Positions 54,495 through 64,000 of a stretch of DNA of 64,000 nucleotides are shown here, in pieces. Under the pieces are notes generated by a model. That model searched no databases and was not told the origin of the DNA. It was given only the letters and a program-made list of their open reading frames with translations. Position numbers and translations under genes: made by a program. Each line of letters begins with the position of its first letter. Positions within the stretch are counted from its first letter, which is position 1. This DNA is from Ramazzottius varieornatus. Taxonomy: Eukaryota > Tardigrada > Eutardigrada > Parachela > Ramazzottiidae. The stretch is from assembly GCA_001949185.1 (NCBI GenBank), contig BDGG01000024.1:68828-132827 (forward strand), read 5' to 3'.

Positions 54495-54781
54495 GTCTCA
54501 ACGATAAATATAACACAAATTCTACTTTACTGATAAATAATAAGCATCTCAGGAAGTCCGGATGGAATACGCTCGTTTCGGACAAGACTCGAAGGATGGA
54601 CAGAAATTTTCGGACCAGCAAGATCGACCTCGAAAATTCACCCTGCTGTGTTACCATGTTTACTGACAGGCAGCAAAGTCACACCTGTGTGCTACATTAC
54701 AGCCTTTATTCGCGGACATCAACATCCTTTATCTTTAAGCGGTCTACAATGGGGCAGGCAGGGAACAATAACAATAGCCAT

Positions 54782-54831
54782 NNNNNNNNNNNNNNNNNNN
54801 NNNNNNNNNNNNNNNNNNNNNNNNNNNNNNN
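54782..54831. other. Assembly gap (50 N) inside the Polinton right end
   Basis: The gap falls next to sequence that is repeated and palindromic at the left end, which probably broke the assembly. True size is unknown. Confidence 0.9.
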
Positions 54832-54889
54832 GTATAGGGCGTGGCTCTGCATGGACGTCACCTTACATTGCTGGAGTAAAAAGTACATT

Positions 54890-54994
54890 TCTCAAGTCGA
54901 CTTCTTACACTGCCTATGGCCTCTTTGTCCGGAAATGGCGCCGCGTAGGACACAGCCGTTATTTTTGTCATATGTCTGATGTACATTTACTACT
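54890..54994. repeat. Polinton right inverted terminal repeat
   Basis: Reverse complement of 33015-33119 with two differences; ends ...CATTTACTACT directly before GCTGGC. Confidence 0.9.
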
Positions 54995-55000
54995 GCTGGC
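54995..55000. repeat. Target-site duplication GCTGGC, right copy
   Basis: Identical to 33009-33014. Taking only one copy restores an uninterrupted GPCR reading frame across the junction. Confidence 0.93.
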
Positions 55001-55632
55001 GCTTTGTACCCTGGTCTGGCTCTACGTTCATACCATTTACCTTCCCGGCTTTATACTGAGCGTCCCCTACTATCAGCGCTCACTGGATGATGGTTGCTTG
55101 GTTAATCTGAGGCACCAGTTCCAGTGGTCTATAGTGGTACAGTTCTGCTTGTTCAAGATTCCAGTTTGCCTCGTCATACTATGTTATCCTTTCATTGCGT
55201 GCAAGTTGCGTGCAAGAGGTATCCTCCGCGCTGCCAGCCGCCATTAAGCCTGTGGAAAATGACAGATGCAACAAGGTCGTCGAAGAAAAGACGGCAAATA
55301 CAGCACGTCGAGAAGTAAGCAAAACAGCGAAAACCAATCAAGGCCATGGTGGACGACACTCAAAGCAGCCCGACGGTCAGCAAAGTTTTCGACGCCGAGG
55401 TGGTCGTTTGATGTTGAGCCTGATGACCGCCTCCATGCTAATATTTTGGGCACCCTCGGTGGTCTATTATACCGTCGTCTCGTTAACGACCCTTGATTGG
55501 TCAATTTTCGGACAGATTGCAAACATATTCTGTTTGCTTGAAACCGCCTCCGATCCGTTTTGCTTCATTCTAGCGCTCAAAGACGTACGACGTGCGCTTC
55601 TCCAGTCGATCCGTAGTCCAACGACTTGTTGA
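55001..55632 (+). pseudogene. Rhodopsin-like GPCR, 3' half (TM4 to TM7)
   Basis: The frame continues from 33014. TM4 (LCTLVWLYVHTIYLPGF), an extracellular loop with one cysteine and TM5 lie in 55001 to about 55198. A short intron (likely 55199-55265, 67 bp; alternative donors nearby) falls in the third intracellular loop. Exon 55266-55632 has a basic loop, TM6 (LMTASMLIFWAPSVVYYTV, with the proline) and TM7 with SDPFCFIL in place of NPxxY, ending at TGA. The TM6/TM7 features agree with class A receptors. The half has no start of its own. Confidence 0.88.
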
Positions 55633-55824
55633 CCCTTGAACTCGAAAAGATCAGACGACTAGATGTTGGACTAGACACTACTGCGGACAGAAGTAATCGC
55701 TGGTTTTCATCCATGACTGCTTTGATCTTCTCTAACAAAAACGGGCTGGGAATCGAGTCGCATCGCACTGCTTCATGACTCCAGCGCAGTGCGCCTGTAT
55801 GTTCATGATAACTCCCGTTCTGGA

Positions 55825-55830
55825 AATAAA
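55825..55830 (+). terminator. Polyadenylation signal AATAAA of the GPCR gene
   Basis: Located 193 bp after the GPCR stop codon. Confidence 0.5.
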
Positions 55831-58800
55831 AATAGTCAGCTAGTCAATCTCACTGACGTACGGAACAACTAAGCCAAAGGCACCTACACTGTCTCCCAGA
55901 AGTGAGTAACCCCCCTATACACCCACTGGAAAATTGATATCTCCACTTCCCTTCCACCGATTTCGATGATTCCAGCACTGTTATGAAGAACGATGTTTGG
56001 TCTTCAAGATCACGTGGCTTTCAGTTCCGGCCATCAATAAATCAATTGTTGGAACTTGGTCCGCGTAACTGCGAAAACTGCCCTGTTTTCGATGCACTGC
56101 TGCCCCGTCAGACCCTGCCCGAAAGAAACCTCCATACTGTCAGAAAATAGGGCATACGACAACGCTTCGTCAAGGAATAATCTTGTATTGTCAGACCTAA
56201 CCTATCCATTCTAACGAGGGACTATTCAGACCATCTCACTGGCCGATCAGGATATCAGTGCTTTTTCGTGATAGCTGAGACGCTTAGCTCTCTGCAAAGT
56301 CTCGGGAAGAAAGGCAGATGACCACTTGCCGCAGCTGGAGAAAATCCTAAAAGTGCGTCGTCCACCGTAGATCTAGTGTTGTAGCCTGCAAAGCGTTACG
56401 AGTTGTAGCCTGTAAAGCTTTACAACCCCGAAAACTGCACGGTTATTCGAGAAAACTCCAGATTTCACGTGTGGAAGGCAAGAAAGATCTAAATTAAGAT
56501 CTAAATCTCATACCATTAGGGGTGGATGGCCAGACTCATCTTCGACGTATTTTTCGGAGTTTCTGACGGAAGCTGTCACTGTTACCAGGTATTTTATTCT
56601 AGCTAATCAGTAGCTCGGCAAACAAACTGGTTCGTGTATCTGAGTGGCGCACTCTTCCAGGTAGCTGAACCGAGAACGTACGCTAGTTGGGAAAGCGATG
56701 AAACTAGACAAGATGGTTTCTCCAAGTGGATCACACTTGCCGCTAGCACCATCGACAACGTGCGCCACTTGAAAAAACAAACAGAGCGGTCCGTTTCTCG
56801 CAGCTTTTCGTCGCGAGCCGCTGCGTGCACTCTGTCGCTGGATCACATGCACCTTTTCGTCTTCCTGCAAACACATATGGTCATAAAGGTGTATGCGTAT
56901 GCACGATGCGCTGTATCGCCGCTACGGCAGTTAAAATGTTGATCAGAATAATTCTAATAGATCTTACGTTCGACTTAATTAATCATTTTACTACAGCGAA
57001 ACAAAAAACTTTAATCACTTTGTTTATTAGTAAAAGTCGCAGGGCTAAATTACTAATTTTAACTTGCATGGCAAACTCAAAACCCTCAATTTCTTACTGC
57101 AACAGTACACAGAATTCATATGAGCGCGAGTTGAGCGTTAGTTGATTCTTCTCACAAGTTCGTGAAGGTTAACCGGAAGTCCCGCCGCGAACTTCCACGC
57201 ATTGGCCTAATTACTAGCAAGTGTTCCTGAGTCCTGACCACTGAAAAGGCCAAGCGAGTGCGTCACACCAGTGAACGGAACGAGCTTTTATTGCGGACCG
57301 TAGCACAGTGCAGCTACCGTACTTCAAAGTGCCAATCCGGATCATTTGGTTCGCGTAGTCAACGGACGCGTTCATTGATGTGCAATCAACTCTATTCAGT
57401 TTTTATTTGCCCGAACCAAATGATTGGCACTTTGCTAATGTAACCGTCTTCCCCTGTACGACTTCACCTTACTGACTTTTATAATAGCCAGTCATGTGGC
57501 TAACTGATGTATGTATCGTTTGCTCACATTTCTGGTGGTGCAGAACGCCGATTAGTTACTGGGTCCATACCTTTCGATGCGTTTTAGTAGCCGTGACACT
57601 TTTGAACAATGCTATTCAACCCTCAAGTTCATTGATTTTTCATAGATTGCCAAAGGTGTCAGTAAGAGCCGTTGGATGTTTTGATGCATTTGCTCGGAGC
57701 GATATCGGTCGGCTAATATTATGGTTGGTCGATCTTTGTGCGAAACGGTATTCTGGAAAGTTGGTTGTGTGGTTAATTGATATTACAAGTTAGTCAAAGT
57801 GCCAGTCAACATTTTGCCCAAATGAAATTCCGGTAGAGTACCGTACGCAGCAGCTGATGAGGTTCAATTAATTCGTTCCAGTAGGTGTTAACGGGGATAT
57901 GAACCGGTAAACAGTTCGCATCAATCTTTGCGAATACCGAAAGAAGTTAAGCCGGAAGCCGAGGATCTTTTACGCAAAGTAAAATTCAAAACTCGCTACC
58001 GTATACGTTTCTCAAAGTACGGTGGGCTAGGTCACATCAATGTTATTTCTTGAAGATCCCGAAGTACGAACCGAAAGAACATTTGACTTTGCCGGAAGAC
58101 AAATTGCATCCTTTCTGCCGGAGCTCTGACCGCAAATCTAAGAAGACACGACGAAAACAGCTATAAAGAAACACGATGTTGCATAGATGAGCGTTACTTT
58201 TTTCAACAGCTAACTGCATGAAACGGACCGCGGGAGAAAATTACCGGCAAGGGTTGTCAGGACAAGGAGGCTCTTCATGATGCTGTCGATATGTACCCAA
58301 GAATGCACTAAGAAAACTTCTGCTTCGCTTCGACATCGACGATTGAAAAGTTTCATGCTTCGGTTTTTATATAGGATCCGCTGAGTTGTGCACAACAAAA
58401 CACTTATCCGTTTTTGAGATATACAGTAACGTGGGATATCGATGAGACGAGAAATATGCGGTGTTGATGAGACGATGACGTTCGCTTGTAGCCAAGTTTT
58501 AGAAATTTTGGAGTGGTCCATTACACTTGATTGTACAGTCCAAGAATGTACCTGTAATATGCAAACGGAGGCTCTATTCTCGAGAGTGGCTTCCGGGATT
58601 TATGACGTTGTGCTTCCTGTATCCTACGTCAGCACCAGCTTGAGCACTTCACTCGCGTAAGATCGGTTTTGCGGCTGGATGTTCGTGTGCATCGGCTTTG
58701 GGGATTAACCGGATTGACCTTTGCAATTTCGATCGGGAGCTTTCACTTTCAGATTTCCTGTAAAATTCACCAGACGATATGAACTGAACACCGAGAACAC

Positions 58801-59386
58801 TGGATAAAACGACTCCTCGACGGAGAGGCACATTTCAGCATACTACACCGATCGTGTTTCGTGGCTTTGGCATTTTTAGTACCGTTACAAATTCTGTAGT
58901 TTGCGCATACCGTCAGGCACGTGGTGAGCAAAGCGGAACGATGCAATGTTCTGGCCTATCTAAAGGTCCACCAGAAGAGGCCGTGTTTTGCAAAAAGGAT
59001 TCGCCCAAGACCGGTACAGTACTTGAAATTTTACAAGCGCATTTTTTTACAGGTTCTTTTGCCTAAAACGTTTCCTGCGTTCTAAACAAAATAAGAAGTT
59101 CAATCGGCTCCAAATCTATCGACAGGGTAGTTCTGTCGGCCCTAGTTTACGAAACAGCTGGGATACGCAGCGGTTGTTACCTCCCACTGTCCGCCGTAAT
59201 CCCGGTACTACAGATTGTCAAAATTTACATGCTGCTGTTAACATTGCATGGTACGCGTACAGTGTAGATAAGCACTAGAACTGACTACTGCCACGGAACT
59301 ATTTCGTAATACCGATCTCTACCCGACTCTGATCCAAACGGTGGGCGAAACTCGCAACAATTCATTCACGCCTGAATCAGCAGATA
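55831..59386. other. Gene-poor stretch with a short hairpin and a candidate first exon
   Basis: Hairpin arms 57325-57353 and 57412-57434 (CAAAGTGCCAAT...ATTGGCACTTTG) form a 110-bp palindrome, probably a miniature transposon. On the minus strand a TATA box (TATATAAAA, 58373-58365) lies 87 bp upstream of ATG 58278, which starts MKSLLVLTTLA and meets GGTAATTT, a possible signal-peptide exon. No partner exon was found. Confidence 0.4.
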
Positions 59387-59601
59387 CAGTGTAGGCAGAT
59401 AAGGTACTCTAAGAGGGGGCAAGATCCAAATCGAGTTTTTGATCGGTGACGTAGTAAGCAAACAGCTGATTAAGCTGCAATCTAGACACGTTAATTGCCG
59501 CTTGATCGGCTGATTACTTGGAGTCGCAATTGTTACGTCACCAGTCAAAAACTCGATTTTGGCCCTGCCCCCTTTCAGAGTACCCTTATCTGCCCACAGT
59601 G
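59387..59601. mobile_element. Tc1/mariner-type MITE, 215 bp
   Basis: Imperfect terminal inverted repeats of about 70 bp (CAGTGTAGGCAGATAAGG...CTTATCTGCCCACAGTG) are flanked by TA on both sides (59385-59386, 59602-59603). No coding capacity. Both open frames across it are produced by the palindrome. Confidence 0.8.
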
Positions 59602-59603
59602 TA

Positions 59604-61004
59604 TGTCGGCATAAGTATTGCGGAAAAATGTTGCGCGCATGCAACAGATGTGACGGCTGCATACGTTAATACCGGCAGGCAGTCTCTGTTTAGATGGTAC
59701 GACCACACAAACACAAACCTACGAAATGGACTGCGTTCGTCGTAATAGTGGTCGTAATTCGGGCGAATCTGGCTTCGCTCACGTAACGCCTCAATGGGCA
59801 CAGCGCACGTACACGGCTTACACTCTGGTCTGAGTCGTGACGTCAGCATTGCCGTTTCCTAGCTGTTTGTCATATTCGAATTTCCCAGCGGCATGGCTGA
59901 ATTTCAACGATGCGCGTATTCGTTTGGGAAGATCAATGTACATGGAGATCCGATAAGCTGGTCGGATCTTGATTTTAAATAACGATAAAAAAATGAGCAA
60001 TGATTTGATTCTTCGAAACTTTGTTCTCATGGTTCAGCTTACAGGAGCGTTGTGCAAAAATCTTGTGGAGGTGTCGCGCTTCTTGGAGGACGACGATGAT
60101 ACCTGAACTAGACAGAAATTAAGGAGTCTTCGTCAAACCAACATACAGTGCACTTCGGGCTGGTTTGTTCTCGGGTGGAACATTTTAGAATAACTTCACT
60201 AATGCTATTCTGCTGCAGAAACCATATGACTTTAGATAAAATACGTCGCTTTCGAGCTCGTGCACATATTGTAAATGAATCTTCGAGCGATAATATGGGT
60301 GCCAACTCAGGGGGTAAGCAAATTTTCCAGTATTTTTTGGACCATGTCTAGTTTCTCCGTCCCAAACGTCTCTAACTAACACCTTGAGCACGACGCGATT
60401 TCGTGCTTTCAGAATAGGATGCGGGCAAAAGACAATTTCGCCTCTTTAACTGGTTGAAATCAGAGGGCGGTGCTAAATCGGACCAATTGTCACCTCCTCG
60501 ATTGGCCGCAATTTGGGAATTTTATGTGCATTGCGCCACTTACCAACTCGAAACGGTCAAGCTCTTTGATTTTCTCTTGACCACTGGGCAGATCCTTTCA
60601 CAAATCTGAAACTGTCGCAAAATACAAGAATTGTTGGACTTGGGCTACAATTGTTTTGGAGACCATGGAGTAGCGGAGAGCCTGGCTGAAAAATAATTTG
60701 TTAGCTACGGCGAAATTCCATCGGAAACGGAAAAAAGTCCAAACAGTTTTGCGGAGCCACTGTCCAGTGGCCGTTGGTTTGAAAATAAGGTGATCCTTCA
60801 GGCAAATAAAGAAGAACGCTCAGCAAAAACTGAAGTGGAATCTCGCTACGCACAACTGAGTGTGCGCGAGGAAAGTGAGTTTCCCGCCCCTTGTTCAAGG
60901 TGTTAAGTACGCACCAAGCGCAAAAGCCAGGCGGCGACTTCAGCAAATACGTCATCAGTACATCTTCCGCCGTCTACCACATGGCCTTTGCGTACCTCAG
61001 AGTA
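59604..61004. other. Gene-poor, repeat copies
   Basis: 60040-60230 resembles the interior of the element at 61005-61551 (shared AAAATCTTGTGGAGGTGTCG and GGCTGGTTTGTT blocks), so it is an old fragment. 60594-60905 is the partner of the repeat at 10834-11152. No gene seen. Confidence 0.5.
60594..60905 (+). repeat. Dispersed repeat, copy B (partner of 10834-11152)
   Basis: Same orientation as copy A. The ends of similarity agree at the GGAAAGTGAGTTTCCCGCCC block. Confidence 0.65.
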
Positions 61005-61551
61005 CAGGGTGTTCCCTATAAGTTGGAACGATTTTGGACTTGAATAAGAATGAGCAGTGCTCTCAGTTCTCCGAAAATTCGTTTCTAGGTACGTCTAAAT
61101 ATTGAGAACACTGTGTAAAAATCTTGTCGAGGTGTCGTGCTCCAGAGGGTGCACAGCGCTGAAGACGTGAACTAGGTGGAATTCGAAAAGTTTTTGCAAA
61201 ACTAGCATGCAGTACATTTCAGGCTGGTTTGTTTGCGTGTGATACGTTTGAGAGCAATTTCGCTGATGCTATTCTATTGAAGAGACCTTCTAGATATAGT
61301 AGGAAAGTATCACTTACGATTTCCTGCACAAGGCTAAATAATTTAGCTGAGATTCCCACTTTTCACCCGTAAAATGTATAGTTTTCAAGAGCTCACAACA
61401 GTTAAAAGATCAGTGTTGTGTTGAAGTGACCGTCCTAAAAATTCAAGATGAAGACATGCCCTATCGAGTGAGCGGAGGTCTGGAAATTTATAGCTAGAAG
61501 CGACTTCACCACGAATTTTCAAAATCATTCCAACTTATAGGGAACACCCCG
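61005..61551. mobile_element. Mariner-like MITE, 547 bp
   Basis: Inverted ends CAGGGTGTTCCCTATAAGTT (61005-61024) and AACTTATAGGGAACACCCCG (61532-61551) extend to about 32 bp with few mismatches. Left flank is TA, right flank TG, so the target duplication is imperfect. No transposase frame. Confidence 0.75.
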
Positions 61552-64000
61552 TGCTCAGTGCGTATGCGCCCTGAAAGTTCACGAGGCCTTATTCCAGACA
61601 ATATGACACTGTTTGCAGTGTTGCACCAATCTTATTCCCAGATTTAGTTACAGTTTCACTTAACGCTGCCAGTACCATGGGGTGCAACTGATCCCAGTGC
61701 CGCAATTCTTGCCAGAGTACGGGCTTGATATCCAGCGTATCAGCTTAAGGGTTTTTGCTTTGCCCGGGCAAATCGAGTGAAGCATAGTGACCGCTGGTCA
61801 GACAAACCAGAAACCTTCAGCAATAAATCGCTCGAGGAGGGAAGATTTTGTCTCCTTCCCTTGGGAAATTTTTCTAATTTTCAACTGTGGAACTCTCTTC
61901 GAATAATTGGTGAAGGAGAGAAGTGTATTCTCTCTTGCACGTTGTGGGCAGACTGGACAAGCTGAGTCTGCTGACCGCAGGAGAACATTCAAACTGACCA
62001 TTGATGCGGAGCTGTTACCCGATCAAGCTGGCGCAAGGTAGCTTCGCCTCGTTTTACGTCACTCGAACCATGCATCCTGCTACCGGCCAAATTAAACTCC
62101 ACCTCCTCTTTTCAGCGAGTTAAAGTCCCTGGGATCGTTTAAACCCCGTGGCTCAATTCCGACACAAAATACGTGGTACTGCAAGTGTCAAGAGTCAAAT
62201 AATTCAGTCTCACGGTATACAGTTCTAATTCAGACGATTCAGTTTTGATCCCAGCAAATTTAGCTTTGCTCTCATTCTAAGGGATTTAACTCCCTCGAAT
62301 TTTAGCTCTAGTTCCAAGTATAGAAGGCTCGGCGAAGCTAGAATAAGCCGTTTTAGCCGTTCTTGGCCGTGGCAGGAAATATTTTAGCCGCGGCTAAATC
62401 AGCTAAAATACTTTTAGCCATGGCTAGAATGTACTGTGCGTTCGAATGATTTATTGATGCCAAAACTATTTTAGCTGACTCAACATCAATAAATCAATCG
62501 AACGCATAATATATTTTAGCCGTGCCTAAAGGTATTTTAGCTGCTTCAGCCACGACTGAGAACGGCTAAAGCGGCTTATTCTAGCTTCGCCGAGCCTTCT
62601 TTACTTCCGAGATGTACTTTTAGTCCCACGAAATTTAGTTCATAAGGTCATATCACTCCCTCCACAATAGCTATTCACTCTCAAAAAACCCTTCGATTCT
62701 AAAAGCATTTGGAAGATAAAAAGATCTTAGAAAGTGAAGAAACGAGTTAAAAACCATGGTAGACCGAATCCGCTCTTTCAATCACTGTTTCTCTGTCTAC
62801 AGCTTAGTTTTGTCCGTAACGAACTTGATATCATAGTCAGAATGATTTTCCTAGTCAGAATGAATTTGTTAAATTTAGTTTTACTTTAAAGCGTTTCCGC
62901 TGCACTTGCACCTTCACTATTTCGCTCCACAAAGTTTCGCTCTCGGCAGTTTCTCCCGCGGCTGTTAGTTTTACTCTCAGTTTTACTTCCGGCAGTAAAA
63001 CTGACAATACTAAAACGGTGACTGAAAAGAAGAGTAAATTCAGTGTTGAACTGGTATTGGGTTTTCAGTATTGGTAAAGTGAAGTATTTCGGCTTCCCTT
63101 GTTAAAGTATCGGTATTCGTCCAAATGTACCGTCATTACCTCCCGTAAAGTACAGATCAAAACGAGTAACTGAAGGCATTATGAGCACCGTCAAAAATTA
63201 AACCGTTGTTATTCAACTAAACTCATTGCTAAATTTACGCTAAATTTCATACGCTAAATTTTTATAACAGAACATGGTCAGTAAATGAGAAAGAAATAAG
63301 CGGAATTGTCCGAAGAGCAAACAAGTCGAAAACTCCTGAAGTCAGATATTGGCAGGCAGTCGGTGCACCGACTGCCCGTGGATACGAGTACAACCCTTCA
63401 GGATGCTCCGTTACACTCAAACTTTTCAGTTACTCTAGGCCACAGTGCCGCTCTCGGCTTTCGGTTTTACCCTCAGTTTTGAGTAAATTTTTAGTAAAGG
63501 TGCAACTGAAAAAAAGAGTAAATCGAATTTTCTCTGTAGTATAACTGAATACAACACTGGCATTGACTGACGGTTAACAATGGGGTGCGCGAATCCAGAA
63601 CGCATGGGTGTTACGGCGTGTACGAGTCACGGCTCAGTTTAATGAATCAGCGTGTGCATGGGCATTTCATTGGCTGATTTCATGCGCAGCGCAGGCACAG
63701 TTTCGCCCAGCTGACGAGGGGATTTTGCCATTGCACCAGTCTTATTTCACAAACTGAAACGGCGGAAAAGTAGAGGGGAGTTTTATCCTACCGACCGAGA
63801 CAAACCGGGCTGGCAGATACAAATCCTGGAAGACATAGCAGGAAACGGAAGTGACGTCAGAATCTGGGCGGAACATGGGCATCACCAAAGTTCACTTCGG
63901 CATCGGTCAAGTGGTTTGATTGTGTGCTGGTTGGTTCGCTACTCGATTGATCTGTGACATTATATGGGTAAAACAGCGACTGATCACTATTTTTGGCTGT
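61552..64000. other. Gene-poor stretch
   Basis: Apart from the MITE at 62325-62597 I see no gene. 62600-63560 has many loose TTTTAG and AGTAAA.CTGA runs, perhaps relics of further palindromic elements. Confidence 0.45.
62325..62597. mobile_element. Palindromic MITE, about 273 bp
   Basis: Ends AGGCTCGGCGAAGCTAGAAT and its complement; the whole element folds on itself, with an inner pair GCGTTCGA.TGATTTATTGATG/CATCAATAAATCAATCGAACGC and many TTTTAGCC motifs. A half-copy is seen near 9298-9346. Target duplication unclear. Confidence 0.8.

Larger units (their letters stand above)
33015..54994 (+). mobile_element. Maverick/Polinton (adintovirus-like) element, 21,980 bp
   Basis: The element begins AGTAGTAAATG and ends CATTTACTACT, with inverted terminal repeats of about 105 bp showing only two mismatches, flanked by GCTGGC. 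It encodes the core of the Polinton/adintovirus group: packaging ATPase, RVE integrase, spike/minor capsid-like protein, double-jelly-roll major capsid protein, adenain-type protease and protein-primed family-B polymerase. It also carries TBP-, SET-, and IAP-like genes. It sits inside a GPCR exon. Near-identical ends and an exact target duplication point to a fairly recent insertion, yet many genes carry disabling changes. The 50-N gap near the right end hides part of the terminal repeat region. Confidence 0.95.

Noticed and set aside
33015-54994. Alternative genetic code or programmed stop readthrough to explain the in-frame stops
   Set aside because: All three stop codons are involved, and frameshifts and a polymerase deletion are also present. 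The host genes (P450, receptor) use stops normally, so decay is simpler.
1-64000. CRISPR arrays, bacterial operons or ribosomal RNA genes
   Set aside because: No regularly spaced repeats of that type, no Shine-Dalgarno-led gene strings and no rRNA sequence were seen. Genes have spliceosomal introns.

Overview
The window looks like a gene-poor stretch of an invertebrate nuclear genome. Reasons: GT-AG introns of about 60-90 bp, polyadenylation signals, TATA-type promoters, a gustatory-like receptor, a CYP2-clan-like P450, a rhodopsin-like GPCR, and several DNA transposons. Intron size, base composition and gene content would suit a tardigrade (Hypsibius-like) or another small-genome ecdysozoan. 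That placement is inference. Two runs of 50 N (15950-15999 and 54782-54831) are scaffold gaps.

Layout. 1-13 kb: mostly non-coding, with old dispersed repeats and one copy (6247-6702) of a small secreted-protein gene. 13.3-16.8 kb: a 510-bp hAT-type MITE, the last exon of an unknown membrane-protein gene, and a Tigger/pogo transposon with perfect 32-bp terminal repeats and a broken transposase. 17.6-18.1 kb: the second copy of the secreted-protein gene, in a direct duplication about 11 kb away. 19.9-21.4 kb (minus): a complete 4-exon gustatory-like receptor. 23.8-25.6 kb: a complete 6-exon cytochrome P450. 28-30.4 kb: a multi-exon gene with a probable BEN domain. 32.6-33.0 kb and 55.0-55.6 kb: two halves of one GPCR gene.

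The GPCR is split by the main object of the window, a 21,980-bp Maverick/Polinton (adintovirus-like) element at 33015-54994. Its limits are exact: a 6-bp target duplication GCTGGC on both sides, termini AG...CT, and inverted terminal repeats of about 105 bp. It carries the Polinton core set: packaging ATPase, integrase, spike-like protein, small core proteins, major capsid protein, adenain-type protease and family-B DNA polymerase. Most core genes are damaged by single in-frame stops, frameshifts or deletions. The ATPase (apart from an upstream stop), the protease and an unrecognised 3-exon, 399-residue gene look intact.

The unusual part is a set of host-like regulators on the element: a TBP-fold protein (34679-35323, minus), an AWS-SET-postSET histone-methyltransferase-like protein (51104-54494, minus), a BIR/RING inhibitor-of-apoptosis-like protein (46533-48402, minus), an acidic protein with RNA-polymerase-II-CTD-like repeats (42364-43269), and another TATA-driven 3-exon gene at the left. 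Its intergenic spaces hold at least ten short hairpins with AGAAAGTC/GACTTTCT arms, interleaved with perfect TGACGTCA (CRE/ATF) palindromes and TATA boxes. Together these suggest an element that brought its own transcription and chromatin control toolkit. This copy is probably no longer able to move by itself.

55.8-64 kb is again gene-poor and rich in palindromic MITEs.
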